NCBI GenBank assembly: GCA_017396055.1
Contig: JAFQND010000089.1
Span: forward strand, 1-8,262
DNA: 8,262 nucleotides
Reading direction: 5' to 3'
Source: Oscillospiraceae bacterium
GTDB lineage: Bacteria > Bacillota > Clostridia > Oscillospirales > Ruminococcaceae
Within the stretch, counting starts at the first letter, position 1. Every line of letters begins with the position of its first letter. Below, piece after piece: positions 1 to 5,943 of this stretch. Both the position numbers and the translations under genes were made by a program. The notes beneath the pieces are model-generated. The model searched no databases. It saw only the letters and a list, made by a program, of their open reading frames with translations, and was not told the origin of the DNA.

Positions 1-446
1 GTAAACAGCTGGGTAAAGCCCATCAGAAGGCCGTCTGCAAACTGATCCACGTCGGCGATCACACGGCTGACCACTTCGCCGGTGGAGCGGCCGTCGATAT
101 ACTTCAGCGGCAGGATCGAGATCTTGCGGAATGCCTCGTCTCGGATATCCCGGGTGGTGCGGTAGGCGATGCGGTTGTTGCAGATATTCATCAGCCACTG
201 GAACACCGCCGTCAGACCAATGACGACACAGAGGACCACAAGAACGCCGAAAACGCCTCTGAAATCCACATCGCCCGGCCCGATGATATAGTCGATGGCA
301 TCGCCGACAAGCAGCGGCGCATAAAGGGTCAGCGCAACGCTCACGGCTGCGGAAAGGATTGACAGGGTCAGTAAAAACCAGTACTTTCTGATTCGTGTGA
401 GAACCTTCCGGAGGGTCTGCATCTGTCTGGCATCTTTCTTGCTCAT
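1..446 (-). CDS. ABC exporter half-transporter, second subunit (N-terminal 148 residues only; continues beyond the left edge)
   Basis: This is the N-terminal transmembrane domain of a type IV ABC exporter, presumably the partner of the subunit encoded just upstream. Translation from the ATG at 446 gives MSKKDARQMQTLRKVLTRIR, then a first membrane helix at about residues 22-46 and a second at about 64-88. The cytoplasmic segment at about 96-148 contains RSTGEVVSRVIADVDQF, the usual '(P/S)TGdxxSRxxxDvd' stretch of ABC_membrane domains. The start codon lies inside the stop of the upstream gene (ATGA overlap). Its ribosome binding site AGGAGGT sits within the last codons of that gene, seven bases before the ATG, so translational coupling is likely. 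The nucleotide-binding domain is outside the window. By analogy with heterodimeric exporters it should carry the intact catalytic Glu and switch His that its partner lacks. The transported substrate cannot be deduced. Confidence 0.92.
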   Translation of the reverse strand, partial: MSKKDARQMQTLRKVLTRIRKYWFLLTLSILSAAVSVALTLYAPLLVGDAIDYIIGPGDVDFRGVFGVLVVLCVVIGLTAVFQWLMNICNNRIAYRTTRDIRDEAFRKISILPLKYIDGRSTGEVVSRVIADVDQFADGLLMGFTQLF

Positions 447-2167
447 GCTTTTACCTCCTTCGGGAACTGGGAATAATAGATCTCCTGGTATACGGGGCAG
501 CTTTCGATCAGCTGGTCGTGGGTGCCGATACCGGCCATCTCGCCGTCGTCCATGACAATGATCTTGTCCGCATGGAGCACAGTGGAAGCGCGCTGAGAAA
601 CGATCAGCACCGTCATATCCTCCGAATTTTCCCGGATAGCCGCTCTGAGGCGTGCGTCGGTCGCAAAGTCAAGGGCAGAGGCACTGTCATCCAGGATCAG
701 GATCTCGGGTTCGCTGATCAGTGCTCTTGCGATGGTCAGGCGCTGACGCTGACCGCCGGAGAGGTTCTTGCCGCCCTGTTCGATATGCTCTTTCAGCTTA
801 CGGGGTTTGGCATCGACAAAATCTCTTGCCTGGGCGATCTCAAGGGCGCGGTACATCTCTTCTTCGGTGGCATCGCGCTTGCCCCAGCGGAGGTTTTCTT
901 CCACAGAGCCCTTGAAGAGAACGGCTTTCTGCATGACAACAGCGACCTTTTCTCTCAGCGCCTGCAGCGGCTGTTCCCGGACATCGGCACCGTTTACCAG
1001 TACACGGCCTTCGGTCGCATCATAAAAGCGGGGGATCATGCTGACAAGAGAGGATTTACCCGAACCGGTACCGCCGATGATGCCGACAGTCTCGCCTTTT
1101 TTCACGGTGAAGGAGATATCGGACAGCGACTCGGCGCCTGCGTTTTTATAGGTCAGGGAAACATGGTCAAAGACGATGGCATCTTCGCTGCCGCAGGTCT
1201 GAACAGATCCCTTATCCTCCATAGAGGACTGGATATCCATGATACCGGAAACACGGCGGGCACAGGCAACTGCCTTGGTGACCGAAATGATCAGGTTGGC
1301 AAGCTTGACCAGCTCCACCAGAATCTGGGACATATAGTTGACCAGTGCGACCACTTCGCCCTGGGTCAGAACACCGGTATCGACCTGATGGCCGCCGACC
1401 CAGATGACCGCAACGATGGCGAGATTGATGATGATATAGGTGACAGGGTTCATCAGCGCCGAAACGCGTCCGACAAAGGTCTGCAGCTTAGTCAGAGCGG
1501 CATTATAACCGGAGAAGCGCTCTTTTTCCTGCTCCTCCTGGCCGAAGGCGCGGATAACACGGACACCGGTGAGGTTTTCTCTGGTGGTGCCCAGCACCTT
1601 ATCGAGGGCAGCCTGTACCTTCTGATACATGGGGATGCTCCACAGCATGATGCCGAAAACGACCACCGACAGAAGGGGAATGGTCACCACAAAGACAAGG
1701 GCTGCCTTCACATCAACGGTAAACGCCATGACCATGGCGCCGAAAACAACAAACGGCGAACGCAGGAACAGTCTGAGGAAGAGATTCAGACCCGACTGCA
1801 CCTGATTCAGGTCACTGGTCATACGGGTGATCAGCGTGGAGGTGCCGATAGTGTCCATTTCCGAGAAGGACAGGTTCTGGATATGGGCAAAAAGCGCCCG
1901 TCTGAGCTTGGAGGCAAAGCCCACCGAAGCCTTGGCGGCAAAATACTGGGCGGTGATGGCGCAGACAAGACCGATGACACCAAGACCTACCAGCAGAAGG
2001 CACATCCATGCGATATAAGGTTTGTCTCCGTTTGCAATGCCTATGTCGACGATAGCGGCAACGACCAGCGGCACGAACAGCTCAAAAGAAGCCTCCAGAA
2101 GCTTGAAAAGCGGGCCGAGGACGGTTTCCTTTTTATACTCGCGCAGGTGGACCAACAGTTTTCTCAA
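443..2167 (-). CDS. ABC exporter half-transporter with degenerate ATPase site (BmrC/YheI-like, 574 aa)
   Basis: This is a fused membrane and ATPase subunit of a heterodimeric multidrug- or lipid-type ABC exporter in the cytoplasmic membrane. Six membrane helices fall at about residues 20-41, 53-75, 131-152, 155-178, 243-258 and 270-296. The nucleotide-binding domain spans about 330-570: Walker A GGTGSGKS (365-372), Q-loop Gln413, signature LSGGQ (469-473), Walker B ILILD ending at Asp493, and D-loop SALD (497-500). The residue after the Walker B Asp is Asp494, not Glu, and the switch position is Gln525 (VSQRAS), not His. Such substitutions mark the degenerate-site subunit of BmrCD and TM287/288-type exporters. 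The length is normal for the family. The start is TTG at 2167, chosen because AAGGGGG lies seven bases upstream and homology begins at once (MRKLLVHLREYKK). The stop overlaps the ATG of the partner gene. BmrC-like is a family-level call, and the substrate is unknown. Confidence 0.95.
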   Translation of the reverse strand: MRKLLVHLREYKKETVLGPLFKLLEASFELFVPLVVAAIVDIGIANGDKPYIAWMCLLLVGLGVIGLVCAITAQYFAAKASVGFASKLRRALFAHIQNLSFSEMDTIGTSTLITRMTSDLNQVQSGLNLFLRLFLRSPFVVFGAMVMAFTVDVKAALVFVVTIPLLSVVVFGIMLWSIPMYQKVQAALDKVLGTTRENLTGVRVIRAFGQEEQEKERFSGYNAALTKLQTFVGRVSALMNPVTYIIINLAIVAVIWVGGHQVDTGVLTQGEVVALVNYMSQILVELVKLANLIISVTKAVACARRVSGIMDIQSSMEDKGSVQTCGSEDAIVFDHVSLTYKNAGAESLSDISFTVKKGETVGIIGGTGSGKSSLVSMIPRFYDATEGRVLVNGADVREQPLQALREKVAVVMQKAVLFKGSVEENLRWGKRDATEEEMYRALEIAQARDFVDAKPRKLKEHIEQGGKNLSGGQRQRLTIARALISEPEILILDDSASALDFATDARLRAAIRENSEDMTVLIVSQRASTVLHADKIIVMDDGEMAGIGTHDQLIESCPVYQEIYYSQFPKEVKA

Positions 2168-2181
2168 GTCATTTCCCCCTT
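2165..2181 (-). promoter_or_regulatory. Ribosome binding site and TTG start of the ABC exporter operon
   Basis: On the minus strand AAGGGGG (2175-2181) precedes a TTG start codon (2165-2167) by seven bases. An ATG five bases upstream of the TTG is out of frame and runs into TGA after two codons, so TTG is the best supported start. The Shine-Dalgarno sequence is G-rich, with G where AAGGAGG has A. Confidence 0.75.
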
Positions 2182-2191
2182 GGTTTTATTC

Positions 2192-2220
2192 TTGACGGGA
2201 TATTTCTTATATGATACCAT
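2192..2220 (+). promoter_or_regulatory. Sigma-A promoter with extended -10 for the URO-D-like/folC operon
   Basis: TTGACG (2192-2197, five of six matches) is separated by 17 bp from TACCAT (2215-2220, four of six). A TG dinucleotide at 2212-2213 forms an extended -10 element (TGaTACCAT). The predicted start near 2227 gives a leader of about 30 nt before the ATG at 2257. Confidence 0.65.
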
Positions 2221-2244
2221 ATTTTCAGGGAAATGTATAGCCAA
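2216..2244 (-). promoter_or_regulatory. Candidate sigma-A promoter for the ABC exporter operon
   Basis: On the minus strand a TTGGCT -35-like hexamer (2239-2244) is followed after 17 bp by TATGGT (2216-2221). Each matches consensus at four of six positions. Spacing and location suit the TTG start at 2167, with a leader of about 40-45 nt. The -10 box occupies nearly the same bases as the -10 box of the plus-strand promoter. This is a motif match only. Confidence 0.4.
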
Positions 2245-2256
2245 GGGGGGCTTTTC

Positions 2257-3303
2257 ATGACCGAAAAGGAAAACTATCTCCGCACGGTACGGTTCGAACA
2301 TCCCGACCATATCCCGGTCTTTTTCTGTATCAATGATGCCTGCTATGATCAGTATCCTCAGGAGGAGCTGTTCGGGCTGATGGAGGAACACAAGCTGCTC
2401 TTTCCCGATTTCAGGGCGCCAAAACTGCCTTACCGGCATCAGCATCGTCCCATCGCCAGGGCCGGAAAACCTTTCACCGACGACTTCGGCTGTGTCTGGG
2501 AGACACCGATGGACGGTCTGACCGGCACGGTCACCGGCCACCCGCTGGAAAACTGGGATGATTTCACCTCCTGGACTCCACCCGACCCCGAAATCTGTTA
2601 TGGTATCGGCCCGATCGACTGGGCAGCCGAGAAAAAACGTATACAGGATCATCCCGAAAAACTCCACATGGGCGGTCTTAGACACGGACATACTTTCCTG
2701 CAGCTTTCCGACCTGAGAGGCTATCAGAATCTGATCTTTGACATGGCAGACGAGGAGCCGCTGCTCTTTGAGCTGATCGATAAGGTAGAACAGTTCAACA
2801 TGGAGATCATCCGCCGGTATATCGACTGCGGCGTGGACATCATGACCTATGCCGAAGATCTGGGTATGCAGTCGGGCCCCATGCTCTCGCCCGACCATTT
2901 CAGAAAATACATCAAACCCAGCTATGAACGTCTGATCCGCCCCGCAAAGGAAAAGGGCATTCCGATCCATATGCATTCGGACGGCGATATCCGCACCCTC
3001 GTCGACGATCTGATCGACGGCGGAGTAGAGGTGATCAATCTGCAGGATCTGGTCAACGGTGTTGACTGGATCGCCCGGAAATTTGCCGGAAAGGTCTGTG
3101 TCGATCTGGATATCGACCGGCAGAATATCACCTGTTTCGGCACACCCGCCGATATTGACCGGCTGATCCGGGAGGAGATCACTTCCATCGGCAGAAAAGA
3201 AGGCGGTCTGATCCTGACCTACGGACTCTATCCCGGCACACCGCTGAAAAATGTCAAAGCGCTGATGGACGCGCTGGAACGGTATATGGGAATCTTCAGA
3301 TAA
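2257..3303 (+). CDS. Uroporphyrinogen decarboxylase (URO-D)-superfamily protein, function unassigned (348 aa)
   Basis: This cytosolic TIM-barrel-type protein belongs to the URO-D/MtaA/CmuA superfamily, which includes heme-pathway HemE and corrinoid-dependent methyltransferases. Recognisable blocks are the N-terminal ENYLRTVRFEHPDHIPVFF (residues 5-23), DIMTYAEDLGMQSGPMLSP (194-212) with KYIKPSYERL (217-226), the barrel strand IPIHMHSDGDI (235-245), VEVINLQDL (257-265) and the C-terminal GLYPGTPLKNVKAL (323-336). It lacks the HemE N-terminal RQAGR signature, so it is not HemE. In methyltransferase relatives the H-x-C-G zinc motif aligns with H240-S-D242-G here, and the later zinc-binding Cys is absent, so thiol activation at a classical site is doubtful. 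The ATG at 2257 was preferred to one at 2233 because AAGGGGGG lies six bases before it and homology starts there. It is 20 bp from folC, on the same strand and probably in one transcript. The substrate is unknown. Confidence 0.85.
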   Translation: MTEKENYLRTVRFEHPDHIPVFFCINDACYDQYPQEELFGLMEEHKLLFPDFRAPKLPYRHQHRPIARAGKPFTDDFGCVWETPMDGLTGTVTGHPLENWDDFTSWTPPDPEICYGIGPIDWAAEKKRIQDHPEKLHMGGLRHGHTFLQLSDLRGYQNLIFDMADEEPLLFELIDKVEQFNMEIIRRYIDCGVDIMTYAEDLGMQSGPMLSPDHFRKYIKPSYERLIRPAKEKGIPIHMHSDGDIRTLVDDLIDGGVEVINLQDLVNGVDWIARKFAGKVCVDLDIDRQNITCFGTPADIDRLIREEITSIGRKEGGLILTYGLYPGTPLKNVKALMDALERYMGIFR

Positions 3304-3323
3304 AAACGAACAGGAATGATTTT

Positions 3324-4589
3324 ATGACCTACGAACAGGCACTGGAATATATCCACGCGAGACCCAGACTCCCCTCAAAAGACAGCCTTGACCGCATTCA
3401 CAGATTGCTGATCCTGGTGGGCAGCCCCCAGAAGAGTCTGAACTTTGTCCATGTCACCGGTACAAACGGCAAGGGCTCCGCTTCCACCATGCTGGCAAAG
3501 GCACTGACCCTCGACGGCAGAAGGACCGGCCTTTTCATCTCACCCTATATCCTCGATTTCCGTGAGCGGATTCAGATCGACGGAGAAATGATCCCGAAAG
3601 AAGAACTCACCTCGCTGCTGGAAGAGATCATGCCCCACCTGGATCATCTGGATTCTGTCGGCCGTCCGGTCTCGGAGTTTGAGTTGGACACCGTTCTGGC
3701 TTTTCTCTGGTTTAAAAAAATGCGCTGCAGCGTCGTGGTGCTGGAAGTGGGCATCGGCGGCAGATATGACGCCACCAATATTATCCCCAAACCCCTTCTG
3801 TCGGTCATCATGGGCATTGGTCTGGACCACCAGAACCAGTTGGGCGAAACGGTCGCCGAGATCGCCGCCAACAAAGCCGGTATCATCAAGGGAAACCCCA
3901 CCGTCACCTATCCTTTCCAGCCGCCGGAAGCACTGGCAGAGCTGATGGAGCGCTGTGCCGACACCGGCAGTACCCTGATCCAGCCGAGCCCCAAGGCTGT
4001 GATCGTCCGGGAGGAATCCCTTTCCGGTACGGATTTTTCCTATGGGGGAAGAGAATACCATCTGAATCTGCTGGGGCGGTATCAGGTCTATAACGCCATG
4101 ACCGTCATCGAAGGCGCCAGAATACTGAACATCCGGGAGGATGCGCTGTACGAAGCACTTGCCACTGTCACCTTCCCCGTCCGGCTGGAACCGGTAAAAA
4201 CCGACCCGCCCCTTCTTCTGGACGGCGCCCACAACTGCCACGGTATGCGGGCACTCACCGACAGCATCTCCCGCCTGTGGATGGGAAAAGTCACGGCAGT
4301 GGTCGGTATGCTGGCCGATAAGGATATGGCTGATGCCCTTCGGGAACTGGCGCTTTTTACCGACCATGTCATTGCCGTACCGGTGGACTATCCTCTCCGC
4401 GCCGCCGACCCTGAAACGATATATGCGCTTTCTGCGCCCCACTGCCGCAAGGTGGATATCTGTCACGATTTCAAAGAGGGTATCCGGATGGCGCTGAAAG
4501 ACGGCAATCTGGTGGTCGTCTGCGGTTCACTCTATCTCGCCAGCGATGTCCGGCGATGGATCGTCGAGGAAAACGGCCTTACTCAGTAA
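3324..4589 (+). CDS. folC: Folylpolyglutamate synthase / dihydrofolate synthase (421 aa)
   Basis: FolC adds glutamate to tetrahydrofolate, and in many bacteria also to dihydropteroate, using ATP in the cytosol. This retains folates and completes their biosynthesis. The Mur-ligase-type ATPase loop is VTGTNGKGSAS (44-54). It is followed by SPYILDFRERIQIDGE (73-88), FELDTVLAF (119-127), VLEVGIGGRYDATN (139-152) with metal and folate-site residues, GLDHQNQLG (166-174), and the likely carbamylated Lys184 in NKAGIIK. The C-terminal domain has PVRLEPV (285-291), LLLDGAHNCHG (297-307), GMLADKDM (328-335) and GSLYLASDVR (401-410). Length is typical. The usual HNP is HNC here, a minor change. AGGA at 3311-3314 lies nine bases before the ATG. 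The gene follows the URO-D-like gene by 20 bp, and its last 7 bp overlap the convergent amidase gene. Whether it also has dihydrofolate synthase activity cannot be read from sequence. Confidence 0.94.
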   Translation: MTYEQALEYIHARPRLPSKDSLDRIHRLLILVGSPQKSLNFVHVTGTNGKGSASTMLAKALTLDGRRTGLFISPYILDFRERIQIDGEMIPKEELTSLLEEIMPHLDHLDSVGRPVSEFELDTVLAFLWFKKMRCSVVVLEVGIGGRYDATNIIPKPLLSVIMGIGLDHQNQLGETVAEIAANKAGIIKGNPTVTYPFQPPEALAELMERCADTGSTLIQPSPKAVIVREESLSGTDFSYGGREYHLNLLGRYQVYNAMTVIEGARILNIREDALYEALATVTFPVRLEPVKTDPPLLLDGAHNCHGMRALTDSISRLWMGKVTAVVGMLADKDMADALRELALFTDHVIAVPVDYPLRAADPETIYALSAPHCRKVDICHDFKEGIRMALKDGNLVVVCGSLYLASDVRRWIVEENGLTQ

Positions 4590-5323
4590 AGCTGTACATA
4601 ATCCGATGACAGATAACCGATCCTGCCGCCGTATTGGCCCACGAGCCAGTCTCCGGTCTGGCCGTAAACAATAACCGAAGCACCGTTTGGGATGCGGGCG
4701 ATGATCTCTCCGTCAAGGGAAGGCTTTGCCCGCATATTCAGTCTGCCGCCGTCTGTGCGCACTGTACCCGTACGGATCTGTTCGGGCTGTAAAAAGGGCA
4801 GGCCGAAATATTTCGCCAGCGACTGCACCACATTGGCAGCGATCTCATTGATATTTTCCGTGATCCATCGGGCGTCTTCTTCGTTGTCATGATAGGCGAA
4901 CTCGATAAAAGCCGACGGCGCCTTCGGCTGGCGCACCTCACCCAGACGGGTTGTAGGCAGCGTCCTCACCAGCCGGGGAAGGGGATAGATCTGTCTGAGG
5001 CCATCTGCGATCAGTTCCGCCGCCCGCTCTCCGCGGCTGCTTCCGGGGTAATAATAGACATCCGTTCCCTGTACCTCGCCGTACTGCCCCTCCGGAGCCG
5101 CATTGGAATGAAGCGCCAGATGAAGATCATAGTTTCCGGCGTTGGACTGACGGATGGAGGTCACGGCCGTCATCTGCGGCGTGTTGCGGACAAAATCGAT
5201 GCCGCTGGCCCGAAGATAGGGCTCCATGGCGTCGGCGATACGGTTCATCCAGTATTCCTCACTATTACCTGTGACGTATTGATTTCCCTCCTGGGTGGAA
5301 GGGGAAAGATAGATCGTAGGCAT
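4583..5323 (-). CDS. N-acetylmuramoyl-L-alanine amidase (Amidase_3-like) with C-terminal SH3b domain (246 aa)
   Basis: This is a probable peptidoglycan hydrolase cleaving the MurNAc-L-Ala amide bond. Residues 1-175 resemble Amidase_3: MPTIYLSPST, ASGIDFVRNTP (39-49), SIRQSNAGNYDLHLALHSNA (56-75) with the zinc-type His72, GTDVYYYPGS (86-95), and APSAFIEFAYHDNEEDARWI (135-154) with the expected catalytic Glu141. Residues about 184-246 form a bacterial SH3 domain (LNMRAKPS, GDWLVGQYGGRIGYLSSDYVQL). The first zinc His of the family, in a PGH motif, is absent: residues 7-10 read SPST. There is no signal peptide, so export, if any, would need another route. The ATG at 5323 was chosen because AAGGAG lies seven bases upstream; a longer TTG-initiated frame would run through the divergent tRNA promoter. 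The gene is convergent with folC. No clear promoter was found, although TATGAT at 5403-5408 (minus strand) is a possible lone -10. Confidence 0.85.
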   Translation of the reverse strand: MPTIYLSPSTQEGNQYVTGNSEEYWMNRIADAMEPYLRASGIDFVRNTPQMTAVTSIRQSNAGNYDLHLALHSNAAPEGQYGEVQGTDVYYYPGSSRGERAAELIADGLRQIYPLPRLVRTLPTTRLGEVRQPKAPSAFIEFAYHDNEEDARWITENINEIAANVVQSLAKYFGLPFLQPEQIRTGTVRTDGGRLNMRAKPSLDGEIIARIPNGASVIVYGQTGDWLVGQYGGRIGYLSSDYVQLY

Positions 5324-5405
5324 AAGCTGTCTCCTTTCAGGTTTCTCTTTTACTTTATGCAAAAAGAGACCGCTTCGACACCCTTCGGAGCAGTATTTTG
5401 AAATC

Positions 5406-5457
5406 ATAAAAAAACTTTTAAAAAAAGCTTGACATTCTCTTTGCAAGCTGTTATAAT
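5406..5457 (+). promoter_or_regulatory. Consensus sigma-A promoter with UP-like element for the tRNA-Leu pair
   Basis: TTGACA (5429-5434) and TATAAT (5452-5457) both match consensus exactly and are 17 bp apart. Immediately upstream, 5406-5427 is almost all A and T, with two A-tracts around CTTTT, like an UP element contacted by the RNA polymerase alpha subunit. The predicted start near 5464 gives a leader of about 25 nt. This architecture is typical of strong stable-RNA promoters. Confidence 0.9.
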
Positions 5458-5488
5458 ATATAACGTTCCGTGAGTGACGGACTCAAAC

Positions 5489-5574
5489 GCAGATGTGGTG
5501 GAATAGGCAGACACGCTACTTTGAGGTGGTAGTGAGCTTAGCTCGTGTGGGTTCAAGTCCCGTCATCTGCACCA
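5489..5574 (+). tRNA. tRNA-Leu (anticodon GAG), reads CUC/CUU
   Basis: The acceptor stem GCAGATG pairs with CATCTGC (5564-5570), followed by discriminator A5571 and an encoded CCA (5572-5574). The anticodon stem CTACT/GGTAG flanks the loop TTGAGGT, placing GAG at 5523-5525. A long variable arm (GAGC TTA GCTC) and a D-loop with GGCAGAC are class II leucine tRNA traits. The T-loop is TTCAAGT; its stem has two G-T wobble pairs. Three bases separate this gene from the next tRNA. Confidence 0.97.
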
Positions 5575-5577
5575 TAT

Positions 5578-5664
5578 GCGGATATGGCGGAATCGGCAGA
5601 CGCGCTAGATTCAGGTTCTAGTCGGGGCAACTCGGTGGAGGTTCAAGTCCTCTTATCCGCACCA
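5578..5664 (+). tRNA. tRNA-Leu (anticodon CAG), reads CUG
   Basis: The acceptor stem GCGGATA pairs with TATCCGC (5654-5660), followed by discriminator A5661 and encoded CCA (5662-5664). The anticodon stem CTAGA/TCTAG flanks the loop TTCAGGT, giving CAG at 5612-5614. The long variable arm, the GGCAGAC D-loop and discriminator A are as in class II leucine tRNAs. It is co-transcribed with the GAG isoacceptor upstream. CUG is common in the neighbouring genes, so this is probably a heavily used tRNA. Confidence 0.97.
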
Positions 5665-5699
5665 AAGACGATCGCAAAAGCGGTCGTCTTTTTCTTTTT
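5665..5699 (+). terminator. Intrinsic terminator of the tRNA-Leu operon
   Basis: An 11-bp stem (AAGACGATCGC, 5665-5675, with GCGGTCGTCTT, 5680-5690; one T-G wobble) closes an AAAA loop and is followed by TTTCTTTTT. It starts directly after the CCA end of the second tRNA. Confidence 0.93.
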
Positions 5700-5869
5700 C
5701 CTGCACAAATCACAGGGATAAAACTTGGACAACATCCCGAAATATCAAAAAATTTTTCCACAGATCTTCGTTTTGCCTTCTTTTTCCGTCCCGTTTTAGC
5801 GGGCTTTTTTCTTTTTATACCGCCTCTGCGGTGCAGAAGAAGACATTCCGGTACAAATAAACCGAAAAC
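5700..5869. other. Non-coding interval between the tRNA terminator and the LOR-gene promoter
   Basis: No credible reading frame with a ribosome binding site is seen on either strand. The interval holds an A/T-rich block (5741-5757), a possible second terminator (5790-5810), and a small perfect hairpin ACCGC-CTCT-GCGGT (5819-5832). It also contains ACAGGGATAAA (5712-5722), which recurs at 5886-5896 within the following promoter. No known riboswitch or small-RNA family was recognised. Confidence 0.5.
5790..5815 (+). terminator. Possible weak intrinsic terminator of unknown transcript
   Basis: CCCG (5790-5793) and CGGG (5800-5803) can form a four-base-pair stem around TTTTAG, followed by C, six T, C and five T. 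The stem is short, but the T-tract is strong. It lies about 100 bp past the tRNA terminator with no gene between, so it could be a backup terminator or the end of a small RNA. Confidence 0.4.
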
Positions 5870-5898
5870 TTGACAGCAATCAAAAACAGGGATAAATT
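5870..5898 (+). promoter_or_regulatory. Sigma-A promoter for the LOR-protein/EamA operon
   Basis: A perfect TTGACA (5870-5875) is followed after 17 bp by TAAATT (5893-5898, four of six matches). The predicted start near 5905 gives a leader of about 39 nt before the ATG at 5944. Confidence 0.65.
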
Positions 5899-5905
5899 AA
5901 TATAG

Positions 5906-5924
5906 AGGGGTTGATGATACCCCT
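5906..5924 (+). promoter_or_regulatory. Hairpin in the 5' leader of the LOR gene
   Basis: AGGGGT (5906-5911) pairs perfectly with ACCCCT (5919-5924) around a seven-base loop. It sits at or next to the predicted transcript 5' end, and its 3' arm ends six bases before the Shine-Dalgarno AAGGAG (5931-5936). Possible roles are mRNA protection or modulation of ribosome access. No T-tract follows, so it is not a terminator. Confidence 0.45.
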
Positions 5925-5943
5925 ATGCGAAAGGAGCGAGCAT

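Noticed and set aside
2233..2256. Upstream ATG as the start of the URO-D-like protein
   Set aside because: It would place the Shine-Dalgarno sequence inside the coding region; the ATG at 2257 is correctly spaced from AAGGGGGG.
518..2260. A 580-codon plus-strand open frame opposite the ABC exporter gene
   Set aside because: It is exactly antisense to a gene with all ABC motifs, its translation is rich in His, Asp and Gly with no recognisable domain, and it has no fitting ribosome binding site. Codon bias of the real gene explains the open frame.
2164..2976. A 270-codon minus-strand open frame opposite the URO-D-like gene
   Set aside because: Shadow of the well supported plus-strand gene, with no recognisable motif in its translation.
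3540..4466. A 308-codon minus-strand open frame opposite folC
   Set aside because: folC is unmistakable on the plus strand; this frame has low-complexity His/Gly/Asp content and no domain.
5324..5428. Sporulation-sigma or strong sigma-A promoter for the amidase
   Set aside because: Only isolated -10-like hexamers were seen (for example TATGAT on the minus strand at 5403-5408), without a matching -35 at proper spacing. Not strong enough to list as a promoter.
5324..5446. Longer amidase start at a TTG (5446)
   Set aside because: The extra 41 residues run through the tRNA promoter and are unlike the family. The ATG at 5323 has a good AAGGAG.
5754..5762. TTTTCCACA, one mismatch from a DnaA box
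   Set aside because: A single isolated site with no cluster or origin features; likely chance.
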